NCBI RefSeq assembly: GCF_900176505.1
Contig: NZ_FWYB01000011.1
Location: forward strand, 62,001-126,000
Source of the DNA: Pedobacter nyackensis
GTDB taxonomy: Bacteria > Bacteroidota > Bacteroidia > Sphingobacteriales > Sphingobacteriaceae
Direction of reading: 5' to 3'
DNA: 64,000 nucleotides
Shown here piece by piece: positions 1 through 7,650 of this stretch. How positions within the stretch are numbered: the first letter of the stretch is position 1; the number at the start of each line of letters is the position of its first letter. The notes below the pieces were generated by a model. The model worked only from the letters and a program-made list of their open reading frames with translations, searched no databases and was not told the origin of the DNA. The position numbers and the translations under genes were made by a program.

Positions 1-1
1 T

Positions 2-1243
2 TTAAAAGCACACTATCCGGCTGAATATATGGCTGCAGTACTATCCAACAACATGAACGATATTAAGCAGGTAGCCTTCTTTATGGAAGAGTGTAAGCAA
101 TTGGGCGTTCAGGTACTTGGACCGGATGTAAACGAGTCGGGTACTAAGTTTTCTGTAAATACGCAGGGCGAAGTTCGTTTTGGTCTGTCCGGTATCAAAG
201 GTGTTGGTGATAAGGCTGTAGAAAGTATCATTGAAGACCGTGCAGAGAAGGGGATGTATAAAGATCTTTATGATTTTGCCAGAAGATCGAACACGCGTAC
301 CGTAAATAAAAAAGCTTACGAAAGTTTCATTTACAGCGGTGCATTTGATTGCTTCGGTAATCATCGCGCCCAGTATTTTTTTGTTGGGATTAACGACAAA
401 ATGAATGGTATTGAAAAGGTAATCAAGTATGCCAATGATTTTCAGAGCAATGAGTCATCTTCACAATCTTCATTGTTTGGAGGCACTGTTGCCGATCTTA
501 TTCTTGAGCCTAGCTTACCCGTTGCGCCCGAGTGGAGTTTAATAGACAGACTAAAATATGAAAAGGATGCTATCGGAATATTTTTGTCCGGGCACCCTCT
601 TGATAATTATAAATTAGAGCTAAAGGAATTCTGTCAGAATAAAGTACGACACTTGGCTTTGGTGAATAAAATAAGAACCGGTGACACCAATGAAGAAGTT
701 CTTGCCGAGTTTGAAAGCATAAAGAACAGGGAACTAGTAGTGGGGGGATTGGTCGTTATTGCCGCACAACGCATGACAAAAACCGGAAAACCTTTCGGTA
801 CAATGGTGTTCGAAGATTATGAGGACACCTGTGAACTGGCCTTATTTGGGGACGATTTCATCAAATTCAAACAGTTTTTAACTGACGGATACTTTTTGCA
901 AATCCGTGGACGGGTAGGAGAGCGCTTTAGAAAAGAAGGAGATTGGGAATTTAAAATTACCTCGATTAACCTGTTGTCAGAATTAAGAGACAAATTAGCT
1001 AAGAGTGTAACCATACAGGTGCCAATAGAGCGCGTTAACGATGAATTTATGGCTCAGGTGCACGCCATTCTTGAGAATAATAAGGCCAGCACTGAGCAGC
1101 AAAACTGTCAATTGCTCTTTGATGTATACGATAGAGAGCAAAACGTGGTGGTGAAAATGCCCTCAAAGTCGTTTAAAATTAACCCTACAAACGATTTTTT
1201 AGCGGAATTGGACGCTTTAAATGTGACCTCAAAGTTGAACTAA
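2..1243 (+). CDS. dnaE: DNA polymerase III alpha subunit, C-terminal part (5' truncated by window edge)
   Basis: This is the last 413 residues of the replicative polymerase catalytic subunit. The frame is open from base 2, so the first visible ATG (29) is internal. Readable parts: a helix-hairpin-helix segment with GIKGVGDKAVESI, a linker with LFGG and GIFLSGHPLD that is typical of DnaE C-terminal regions, and an OB-fold of the tRNA-anticodon type (about residues 245-320 of the fragment) with a GRVGERF-like strand. The palm catalytic aspartates lie upstream, outside the window. A stop at 1241-1243 gives a normal C-terminus. The identification is firm; the full length cannot be judged. Confidence 0.95.
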   Translation, partial: LKAHYPAEYMAAVLSNNMNDIKQVAFFMEECKQLGVQVLGPDVNESGTKFSVNTQGEVRFGLSGIKGVGDKAVESIIEDRAEKGMYKDLYDFARRSNTRTVNKKAYESFIYSGAFDCFGNHRAQYFFVGINDKMNGIEKVIKYANDFQSNESSSQSSLFGGTVADLILEPSLPVAPEWSLIDRLKYEKDAIGIFLSGHPLDNYKLELKEFCQNKVRHLALVNKIRTGDTNEEVLAEFESIKNRELVVGGLVVIAAQRMTKTGKPFGTMVFEDYEDTCELALFGDDFIKFKQFLTDGYFLQIRGRVGERFRKEGDWEFKITSINLLSELRDKLAKSVTIQVPIERVNDEFMAQVHAILENNKASTEQQNCQLLFDVYDREQNVVVKMPSKSFKINPTNDFLAELDALNVTSKLN

Positions 1244-1265
1244 TGTCATAATGGCATTACCAAAC

Positions 1266-1295
1266 TTGATGGCATTACAATTGATTATATATTTG
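1266..1295 (+). promoter_or_regulatory. trxA promoter (Bacteroidota type) with flanking 10-bp direct repeat
   Basis: A TTG at 1266-1268 is followed after 19 nt by TATATTTG at 1288-1295, matching the -33 TTG / -7 TAnnTTTG arrangement of Bacteroidota primary sigma factors. It predicts a leader of about 70 nt for trxA. The -33 box sits just before the second copy of a direct repeat ATGGCATTAC (1251-1260 and 1269-1278, 18-nt period), which could be a regulator site. Confidence 0.6.
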
Positions 1296-1372
1296 CAACC
1301 TGCATGAGCCATAGATTAAGTAAATCAGACTCAGGCAATAGATAAGATAACTAATTTAAAAAAAATAGAATT

Positions 1373-1693
1373 ATGGCTTTAGAAATCACAGATGCTAACT
1401 TCGAGGAAGTTGTGTTAAAATCAGATAAACCCGTTTTAGTTGACTTTTGGGCGGAATGGTGTGGTCCATGTCGCATGGTAGGTCCTGTTGTAGATGAAAT
1501 CTCAAAGGAATATGACGGAAAGGCAATTGTAGGAAAGGTTAATGTTGATAACAACCCTCAAATCTCTACTCAGTTTGGCATCCGCAACATCCCGGCTTTG
1601 TTGTTCTTCAAAAACGGTGAAGTAGTAGATAAGCAAGTTGGTGCTGTGCCTAAATCAGTACTTGCACAAAAATTAGACAAGCAATTGTTGTAA
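1373..1693 (+). CDS. trxA: Thioredoxin
   Basis: Cytosolic thiol-disulfide reductant of 106 residues, the usual length for a free thioredoxin. The active site WCGPC is at residues 29-33 (redox cysteines C30 and C33), preceded by the VLVDFWAEW strand, and the conserved cis-proline loop is seen in RNIPALLFF. There is no signal peptide, so it should work in the cytoplasm with thioredoxin reductase (not in this window), feeding ribonucleotide reductase and peroxiredoxins such as the Bcp encoded at 10692. It is monocistronic: it has its own promoter and is followed by a strong terminator 17 nt after the stop. Confidence 0.97.
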   Translation: MALEITDANFEEVVLKSDKPVLVDFWAEWCGPCRMVGPVVDEISKEYDGKAIVGKVNVDNNPQISTQFGIRNIPALLFFKNGEVVDKQVGAVPKSVLAQKLDKQLL

Positions 1694-1710
1694 TATATTT
1701 CAATACCAAT

Positions 1711-1747
1711 AAAAAAAGCGTTCATAACATTATGAACGCTTTTTTTA
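1711..1747 (+). terminator. Intrinsic terminator after trxA
   Basis: A perfect 10-bp stem, AGCGTTCATA (1717-1726) with TATGAACGCT (1731-1740), a 4-nt loop ACAT, an A tract before and a T tract after. It ends trxA transcription 11 nt before the next start codon. Confidence 0.9.
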
Positions 1748-1757
1748 TATTTACACT

Positions 1758-2678
1758 ATGCAGTCGCCCATCGATGAACAAAGTCTACATTTTAATACTA
1801 ACCTCGAGCTACTAGCCCGACAGGTGGTTGAAGGTTTTATCACTGGACTGCACAAGAGCCCTTTTCATGGTTTCTCTGTTGAGTTTGCTGAACACAGGCT
1901 TTATAATGTTGGTGACAACGTTAAAAATATAGACTGGAAGTTATATGCCAGGACCGATAAACTGTTTAGCAAGCGCTATGAAGAGGAGACTAATTTGCGC
2001 TGTCAGTTTATTATTGATGTTTCATCATCCATGTATTTCCCTTTAAAGGAATACAACAAACTCAATTTTTCAGTACAGGCTGTTGCTGCGCTGATTTACC
2101 TGTTAAAAAGGCAGCGTGATGCATTTGGCTTAAGCCTCTTTACCGATCATCTGGTATTGAATACCACAGCAAAATCAACAACTACACATCAAAAGTTTTT
2201 GTTTGCAAAGTTGGAAGAGATTCTTAACCAGGAACAAATGAATGTGCAGACAAATTTGGAAAGCGCATTGCACCAAATTGCCGAACTGATTCATAAGCGT
2301 TCCCTGGTTGTTATTTTTAGTGATATGCTCAGCACAATGCAGGATGAACATCATATTGAAGGCTTGTTTGCTGCGCTTCAGCACTTGAAATTCAATAAAC
2401 ACGAGGTCATCATCTTCAATGTTACTGATAAAGCTAAAGAAGTAGATTTTAAATTCGAGAGCCGCCCATATGAATTTGTCGATATGGAAACAGGAGCTTC
2501 ATTGAAAACCCATACATCAAAGGTTAAGGATGCTTACCTTGCCCGTATGCAGGAATACCGCCAGGAAATTCAATTAAAATGCAGCCAATACAAAATCGAT
2601 ATGATAGATGCCGATATTGCGCAGGGCTTTTATCCGATATTACAAGCTTATCTGATCAAGCGCCAAAAAATGAGCTAA
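1758..2678 (+). CDS. DUF58 domain-containing protein (vWA-like)
   Basis: A 306-residue soluble protein with the DUF58 signature early on (residues about 35-75, including DNVKNIDWKLYARTDKL) and a von Willebrand A-like core whose metal-site loop reads DVSSSM (the DxSxS MIDAS form). DUF58 proteins are usually encoded beside MoxR ATPases and membrane vWA or BatD proteins and are thought to act in assembly or stress functions at the envelope. Here it stands alone between trxA and the convergent aminotransferase; no MoxR gene is visible. Molecular function cannot be given from sequence. The start ATG lies just after the trxA terminator, so a promoter inside or downstream of the hairpin, or read-through, must drive it. 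Confidence 0.85.
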   Translation: MQSPIDEQSLHFNTNLELLARQVVEGFITGLHKSPFHGFSVEFAEHRLYNVGDNVKNIDWKLYARTDKLFSKRYEEETNLRCQFIIDVSSSMYFPLKEYNKLNFSVQAVAALIYLLKRQRDAFGLSLFTDHLVLNTTAKSTTTHQKFLFAKLEEILNQEQMNVQTNLESALHQIAELIHKRSLVVIFSDMLSTMQDEHHIEGLFAALQHLKFNKHEVIIFNVTDKAKEVDFKFESRPYEFVDMETGASLKTHTSKVKDAYLARMQEYRQEIQLKCSQYKIDMIDADIAQGFYPILQAYLIKRQKMS

Positions 2679-2691
2679 AAAATTTAAGATA

Positions 2692-3879
2692 TTATGCTAT
2701 CGCATCAATATTCTTCAGAATAATAGCACAAGCTTTTTCAATTTCTTCGTGAGTGATAATCAGTGGTGGTGCTAAACGCATCGCATTGCTGCAATGTAAG
2801 AACCAGTCGGTAATTAAGCCATCTGCAATACAAGCATCAATAATCTTTTTGTTTACCTCAAAGCTTTCGAACTCTACAGCCATCATTAATCCAATACCGC
2901 GTATTCCTTTAATGGCTTTATGTTGAAGTAGTTTTCTAAAATGTAAACCTTTTTCGGTTACGCCTGCTACAATGTTTTCGCTAATGATGGTTTGCAAAGT
3001 AGCTAATCCTGCTGCACAACTTACTGGGTGGCCACCAAAGGTTGTGATATGACCTAGTATCGGATTTGTTGCCAACGTTAGCATCATTTCTTTGGAGCTG
3101 ATAAAGGCGCCAATAGGCATTCCTCCGCCAATACCTTTAGCCAATAGCAGTATGTCAGGGACAATGTCAAAATGCTCAAAACCAAACATTCTTCCGGTAC
3201 GGCCAAAGCCACATTGTATTTCATCAAGAACAAGCAATGTGCCTGTCGCTGTACATTTTTCTCTAAGTGCTGTGAAATAAGCTTTGTCCGCTACTTTTAT
3301 TCCAGCTTCACCCTGGATGGTTTCCATAAATACAGCCGCAGTTTGGTTAGTAATCAGGTCCAAATCGGGTAAATGGCAGTAGTTGATGAATTTTATATGT
3401 GGTAAAAGTGGTCTGTAGGCTTGCTTAAATTCCTCATTACCCATCAGGCTAAGGGCGCCTTGGGTGCTGCCATGATAAGAATTGTAGCAGGAAATGATTT
3501 CCGAACGTCCAGTATATTTTTTTGCTAGTTTCATGGCTCCTTCAACGGCCTCAGCTCCTGAATTTACAAAGTAAGTGCAATTTAAATTTGGAGGAAGCAC
3601 ATCAGAAAGCGCTTTAGCAAAATTTACCTGAGGGTTTTGAACAAACTCTCCATAAACCATAATATGCATATAACTTGCTGCCTGTTGTTGTACCGCTGTT
3701 ACAACTGCCGGGTGGCAATGCCCTACATTGCTTACACCAATACCGGCAATTAAATCCATATATTTTTTGCCCTCTGTATCATAAAGATACATCCCGCTGG
3801 CTTTGACAAATTCCAGCAATAGCGGTTCTAAGGTTGTTTGAGCATTATGTTGCAGAAATAATTGACGTTGTGTAAGCAT
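2692..3879 (-). CDS. Class III PLP-dependent aminotransferase (ArgD/RocD-like)
   Basis: Fold-type I class III aminotransferase of 395 residues. The N-terminal region has MDLIAGIGVSNVGHCHP, the middle has NSGAEAVEGAMKLA and the PLP-region motif LVLDEIQCGFGRTG, followed by LLAKGIGGGMPIGAF, where K is the Schiff-base lysine. Family members use 2-oxoglutarate with acetylornithine, ornithine, lysine or 4-aminobutyrate; the substrate is not decidable here because no arginine or lysine pathway genes are adjacent. I place the start at the ATG at 3879: the box TATTTTTG lies three bases upstream (minus strand), suggesting a near-leaderless transcript. It converges with the DUF58 gene. Confidence 0.88.
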   Translation of the reverse strand: MLTQRQLFLQHNAQTTLEPLLLEFVKASGMYLYDTEGKKYMDLIAGIGVSNVGHCHPAVVTAVQQQAASYMHIMVYGEFVQNPQVNFAKALSDVLPPNLNCTYFVNSGAEAVEGAMKLAKKYTGRSEIISCYNSYHGSTQGALSLMGNEEFKQAYRPLLPHIKFINYCHLPDLDLITNQTAAVFMETIQGEAGIKVADKAYFTALREKCTATGTLLVLDEIQCGFGRTGRMFGFEHFDIVPDILLLAKGIGGGMPIGAFISSKEMMLTLATNPILGHITTFGGHPVSCAAGLATLQTIISENIVAGVTEKGLHFRKLLQHKAIKGIRGIGLMMAVEFESFEVNKKIIDACIADGLITDWFLHCSNAMRLAPPLIITHEEIEKACAIILKNIDAIA

Positions 3880-3882
3880 ACA

Positions 3883-3890
3883 CAAAAATA
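3883..3890 (-). promoter_or_regulatory. -7 box TATTTTTG abutting the aminotransferase start
   Basis: On the minus strand TATTTTTG is followed by TGT and then the ATG at 3879. It matches TAnnTTTG, but no TTG is present at the usual -33 distance, so the call is weak. If real, the mRNA has almost no leader. Confidence 0.35.
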
Positions 3891-3894
3891 CGAA

Positions 3895-4344
3895 TTAATT
3901 TCGCTGTGGCGAGGCGTTGGCCCTGTATTTAGCCAGTAATTCTCGTTTGAAAGCTTCCTGAGCTCTATAGTATTTGCCGACTATTTTTATAGGTAGGCTG
4001 GATTTTAACTTTAGAAAATATCTTTTTTCCAGGTTTAATTCCCTCTGTTTAAAGCTGAAATCATTCAGAATCAATGTTTGAACCTCCGTGTCAGACAGCG
4101 CCTCAATTTCTGTTATCTTTCTGAAACTGATCATTTTTGTGCGTTCTTTACGTAAAAGATCCTGCTCTCGTTGCCAGTCGTTATAAATTGGCCAGAAAAT
4201 CCTGGCCTCTTCGGTCGACAGATCAAGTTTTTGAGTTAAATAGGCAATTCTATAAGATTCAATTTCAGCATTGCGCTCGCTACCCCTTTGTGCGATAGCA
4301 AAAGTTGGGAGTATGAAGAGGACAGCTATAATTAGGTTTTTCAT
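3895..4344 (-). CDS. Small exported helical protein of an ECF sigma locus (Spy/sensor-like)
   Basis: 149 residues with a clear signal peptide (MKNLIIAVLFILPTFAIAQ, cleavage after FAIA) and a charged, mostly helical mature part containing LTQKLDLSTEEARIFWPIYNDW. Bacteroidota genes of this type, right behind an ECF sigma factor and a small membrane protein, are commonly annotated as sensors of ECF sigma factors and resemble the Spy/CpxP periplasmic helical fold. It begins 11 nt after the preceding gene, so it is surely in that operon. The role as stress sensor or chaperone is inference from fold and position. Confidence 0.65.
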   Translation of the reverse strand: MKNLIIAVLFILPTFAIAQRGSERNAEIESYRIAYLTQKLDLSTEEARIFWPIYNDWQREQDLLRKERTKMISFRKITEIEALSDTEVQTLILNDFSFKQRELNLEKRYFLKLKSSLPIKIVGKYYRAQEAFKRELLAKYRANASPQRN

Positions 4345-4355
4345 TAGATGATAGA

Positions 4356-4985
4356 TTATAAATTCCCAGCAATATCACTTTGCGAGTAATTGCTGAGGAT
4401 ATAGTTTTCCATGGCTAGCTCTGAAGCCGATGGTTTTGCTTGTTCAAGGCCATTAGCCTCTATGTGATCAATGATCACTTGTTCGTCAATGTCATATAGC
4501 ATCTGCTCGGTAGCCATATCCATATACGCTAATTTGCTGCCTGCAGACTTGTGCTGGTAAAAATAAAAACCAATACTGCATAATATCGCCAGGCAGGCGG
4601 CCGAAGCGTATTTTAACAGTCTTGAATGCCACAAGCGCAATACCTTAGTTTCTTTTCTAACCGTTTGATCAAGGATTCGCTGTTGCATTTGCTCAAAATA
4701 ATTTGCCGGAGCAGTAAAATTCTGAGCAGTTGAAATAGATTTAAGGCGTGATGTTAGTATTTCAGTATTGATATCCTGACTAAGTTCATCAAAGTAGTTT
4801 TCAGGTGTGTTAAAACCCGGTTCAGCCACTTTGTTTTTCATTTTTTCAAGATATACCACATTTGTAATCTGTAGCGATAAATCGTCAAAATATCCTTCGG
4901 GAGCAGAAAAAGGATTGTGGATAGGCAAGGCCGCCAAAATGGGGGCTTCCTTCTTCCAATCGTTATTTTCTAAATTATTATCCAT
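4356..4985 (-). CDS. Putative membrane anti-sigma-type protein with three 32-residue repeats
   Basis: 209 residues, no recognised enzyme domain. One transmembrane segment is visible at about residues 123-144, leaving a long cytoplasmic N-terminus and an extracytoplasmic tail, the layout of an anti-sigma factor. The N-terminal part has the same short motif three times, FSAPEGYFD (26-34), FNTPENYFD (58-66) and FTAPANYFE (90-98), with an exact spacing of 32 residues. Such F-x-x-P-x-x-YF motifs are common in Bacteroidota proteins encoded next to ECF sigma factors. It lies 34 nt behind the sigma gene and 11 nt before the exported protein. Anti-sigma function is inferred from topology and synteny. 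Confidence 0.65.
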   Translation of the reverse strand: MDNNLENNDWKKEAPILAALPIHNPFSAPEGYFDDLSLQITNVVYLEKMKNKVAEPGFNTPENYFDELSQDINTEILTSRLKSISTAQNFTAPANYFEQMQQRILDQTVRKETKVLRLWHSRLLKYASAACLAILCSIGFYFYQHKSAGSKLAYMDMATEQMLYDIDEQVIIDHIEANGLEQAKPSASELAMENYILSNYSQSDIAGNL

Positions 4986-5019
4986 TTCAAATATATTGAT
5001 GCATTATAAGCCAAAAGGT

Positions 5020-5580
5020 TTAAAAGGTAATGTCTTCATTTAGCATAAAAGTTTCAACTTTTTTCACCGCGATGTGAAATGAGGCTTTTAAGGCCCCTAC
5101 GCTGGTACCTGTGATGTTCGAAATTTCCTCATATTTCAAGTCATCAAAGTACTTCATGTTAAATATTAGTCGTTGCTTCTCGGGTAGGGTAAGCAGGGCC
5201 TGTTGAAGTTTTAGCTGAACCTTATCTCCGTTAAAATGAGAGGAAGCCACTAAAGTTTCAGCGAGTTCTGCAGATACCTCGTCTAACGGGGTGTTGTTAC
5301 GCTGTTTCTTTTTATTTAAAAAAGTAATCGTTTCATTGGTCGCAATGCGATAAATCCAGGTATACAGTTGAGCGTCACTGCGGAATTTTTCAAGATTCTT
5401 CCAAACCTTTATAAAGGTATCCTGTACCAGATCGTCGGCATCATCATGGTCAATTACCAAACGCCTGATATGCCAGTAGATTTTCTGCTGGTATTTATTC
5501 AGAAGCAGGTTAAAGGCTTCATCACGAGTTTTTACGTTTAAGAACTTTTCTAAAATCTCTGAATCTTCAACCTGCTTCAT
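5020..5580 (-). CDS. ECF-family RNA polymerase sigma factor
   Basis: 186 residues, typical for a group IV sigma-70 factor. Region 2 is seen in DHDDADDLVQDTFIKVWKNL, continuing to YTWIYRIATNETITFLNKKK, and region 4 in LPEKQRLIFNMKYFDDLKYEEISNITG with the following helix-turn-helix. Regions 1 and 3 are absent as expected. The gene follows the transketolase C-terminal subunit by 15 nt and heads a sigma / membrane protein / exported protein trio. The close spacing suggests that expression is at least partly tied to the transketolase transcript. The regulon cannot be read from the sequence. Confidence 0.92.
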   Translation of the reverse strand: MKQVEDSEILEKFLNVKTRDEAFNLLLNKYQQKIYWHIRRLVIDHDDADDLVQDTFIKVWKNLEKFRSDAQLYTWIYRIATNETITFLNKKKQRNNTPLDEVSAELAETLVASSHFNGDKVQLKLQQALLTLPEKQRLIFNMKYFDDLKYEEISNITGTSVGALKASFHIAVKKVETFMLNEDITF

Positions 5581-5595
5581 TAATTGAATTTTTTA

Positions 5596-6570
5596 TTATT
5601 CGCTAATTGTTACTTTAATGGCTCTTTTCATTACTTTTTGAGCAGCCTCAACAATATTAACGCTGTCTAAACCGTATTTGGTCATCAGTTGATCTGGTGT
5701 GCCACTCTCGCCGAAACTATCGTTAACCGCAACAAACTCCTGTGGAGTTGGCAACTCAGTTGAAAGTAATCTTGCAACACTTTCTCCCAGTCCACCATAT
5801 TTGTTGTGCTCTTCACAAGTAACCACACAACCGGTTTTCTTAACTGATTTCAATATAGCTTCCTCATCCAATGGTTTAATGGTGTGGATATTGATGATCT
5901 CAGCATCGATTCCTAATTCAGCCAGTTTTTCTCCAGCCTCAATTGCTTTCCAAACCATGTGACCGGTAGCAATGATGGTTACATCTGTACCTTCATTTAC
6001 CATCCAGGCTTTTCCAATTTCAAATTTCTGATCAGGATCAGTAAAAACAGGGATAACCGGGCGGCCAAAGCGTAGGTATACCGGACCGTGGTGTTCTGCG
6101 ATGGCAATGGTAGCAGCTTTAGTCTGGTTGTAATCGCAAGTGTTGATTACGGTCATACCTGGCAACATTTTCATCAAGCCTATGTCTTCCAAAATCTGGT
6201 GGGTTGCACCATCTTCACCCAAGGTTAAGCCCGCATGAGAAGCACAGATTTTAACATTTTTATCCGAGTAAGCTACCGATTGGCGGATCTGATCGTACAC
6301 CCTTCCTGTAGAGAAGTTAGCGAAGGTTCCGGTAAAAGGGACTTTACCACCAATGGTTAAACCTGCTGCAATTCCGATCATATTAGCTTCTGCAATACCG
6401 ATCTGGAAAAAACGCTCAGGAAATTCTTTAATAAAGGCATCCATTTTTAAGGACCCAACAAGGTCAGCACACAGCGCTACTACTTCAGGATTCTTTTTCC
6501 CAGCTTCAAGCAATCCTGCTCCGAAACCAGAACGTGTATCTTTTTTTTCAGTGTATGTATACTTTTTCAT
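5596..6570 (-). CDS. Transketolase, C-terminal subunit
   Basis: 324 residues corresponding to the pyrimidine-binding and C-terminal domains of transketolase. Visible: ALCADLVGSLKMD, the IGIAEANMIGIAAGL segment with the conserved glutamate that activates TPP, FANFSTGRVYDQIRQSVAY, and a C-terminal domain with CEEHNKYGGLGESVA. It works as a heterodimer with the N-terminal subunit encoded 2 nt upstream, transferring two-carbon units between sugar phosphates in the non-oxidative pentose phosphate pathway. DXP synthase was considered because of similar domains, but the split, two-gene form is characteristic of the transketolase subfamily. Confidence 0.92.
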   Translation of the reverse strand: MKKYTYTEKKDTRSGFGAGLLEAGKKNPEVVALCADLVGSLKMDAFIKEFPERFFQIGIAEANMIGIAAGLTIGGKVPFTGTFANFSTGRVYDQIRQSVAYSDKNVKICASHAGLTLGEDGATHQILEDIGLMKMLPGMTVINTCDYNQTKAATIAIAEHHGPVYLRFGRPVIPVFTDPDQKFEIGKAWMVNEGTDVTIIATGHMVWKAIEAGEKLAELGIDAEIINIHTIKPLDEEAILKSVKKTGCVVTCEEHNKYGGLGESVARLLSTELPTPQEFVAVNDSFGESGTPDQLMTKYGLDSVNIVEAAQKVMKRAIKVTISE

Positions 6571-6572
6571 TC

Positions 6573-7418
6573 TTAATAATCTTTATGGGTACTACTTAAT
6601 TGATTAAGGGCTGCTGTAAGCTGCTCATCATTTGGAGCAACACCATGCCACTTATGTGATCCCATCATGAAATCAACACCATAGCCCATTTGAGTGCTCA
6701 TTAAGTTCAGGATAGGTTTCCCTTTACCTGTTAATGATTTAGCATGATGTAAAGCCTTTACAATCGCATCCATATCGTTACCGTCAGAATTGATCACATG
6801 CCATCCAAAAGCTTCAAATTTAGCCTGAAGGTTTTCCAACGATAATACCTTTTCTGTAGGTCCGTCAATCTGTTGTCCGTTATAATCAACAGAAGCAATC
6901 AGATTGTCAACCTTATTATGTGGAGCATACATGATGGCTTCCCAATTTTGGCCTTCTTGTAACTCACCATCCCCAAGTAAAACAAATACTGTTGAATGAT
7001 CTCTATTTAATTTTTTAGCCTGGGCTGCACCAATGGCAACCGATAAACCTTGTCCCAAAGACCCAGAGGCAATTCTGATACCAGGTAAGCCTTCGTGAGT
7101 AGTAGGGTGACCTTGTAATCTTGAATTCAGCTTTCTGAATGTTGCAAGCTCGCTTACTTCAAAATATCCGGATCTAGCTAAAACGCTATAAAAAACCGGT
7201 GAGATGTGTCCGTTCGACAGAAAGAACAAATCTTCGCCTTTACCGTCCATTTTAAAATCAGTAGAGTGGTTCATGATTTCAAAATACAATGCAGTCATAA
7301 AATCTGCACAACCTAATGAACCTCCCGGGTGACCCGATTGGCAGGCATGTACCATTCTAACAATATCCCTTCTTACCTGAGCAGCGATATCCTCTAATTC
7401 ATTTATTTTATGTTTCAT
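6573..7418 (-). CDS. Transketolase, N-terminal subunit (TPP-binding)
   Basis: 281 residues equal to the diphosphate-binding domain of transketolase. The TPP motif begins at GDG (residues 149-151) and continues through GELQEGQNWEAIMYA to DYNGQQIDG. Catalytic-region histidines are seen in SGHPGGSLG (near 29-36), SNGHISP and GHP. It pairs with the C-terminal subunit encoded directly downstream. A -7 box TACATTTG stands 25 nt upstream of the ATG, so this gene probably starts the operon that runs on into the ECF sigma factor. Confidence 0.92.
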   Translation of the reverse strand: MKHKINELEDIAAQVRRDIVRMVHACQSGHPGGSLGCADFMTALYFEIMNHSTDFKMDGKGEDLFFLSNGHISPVFYSVLARSGYFEVSELATFRKLNSRLQGHPTTHEGLPGIRIASGSLGQGLSVAIGAAQAKKLNRDHSTVFVLLGDGELQEGQNWEAIMYAPHNKVDNLIASVDYNGQQIDGPTEKVLSLENLQAKFEAFGWHVINSDGNDMDAIVKALHHAKSLTGKGKPILNLMSTQMGYGVDFMMGSHKWHGVAPNDEQLTAALNQLSSTHKDY

Positions 7419-7442
7419 TAATTGGGGTTTTGATTAATGGAA

Positions 7443-7450
7443 CAAATGTA
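7443..7450 (-). promoter_or_regulatory. -7 box of the transketolase operon
   Basis: TACATTTG on the minus strand, identical to the nirB -7 box found elsewhere in this window. A leader of under 20 nt is predicted. No good TTG is found at -33, so the promoter may be weak or activated. Confidence 0.4.
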
Positions 7451-7509
7451 ATTAAAAATACGTTGGGGGTAACATCTAATGGTAATTTGACAAGATCCAA
7501 TGCTTTTAG

Positions 7510-7521
7510 GCAAACGTTTGC
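7510..7521. promoter_or_regulatory. LacI-family-type operator upstream of the sugar transporter
   Basis: Perfect 12-bp palindrome GCAAACGTTTGC with the central CG typical of LacI/GalR-family operators. It lies 130 nt upstream of the sugar transporter ATG and 92 nt upstream of the divergent transketolase ATG. No LacI-family gene is present in the window. Confidence 0.5.
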
Positions 7522-7650
7522 GTGAAAAAAGCTAATAAAGCAGGTAATTCAATGAAAATTTATATTTTTAGACCGTCAAGTTTTTAAAATAGTTAAAAAA
7601 GTACATATCACACACCATTAAACCTTAAACTAAACATTTAGATAACCATT

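Noticed and set aside
2692-3879. Naming the aminotransferase argD or rocD
   Set aside because: Motifs are shared by all class III enzymes and no arginine pathway genes are adjacent.
5596-6570. DXP synthase instead of transketolase
   Set aside because: The two-gene split and the N-terminal subunit motifs match split transketolase; DXP synthase is a single chain of about 620 residues.
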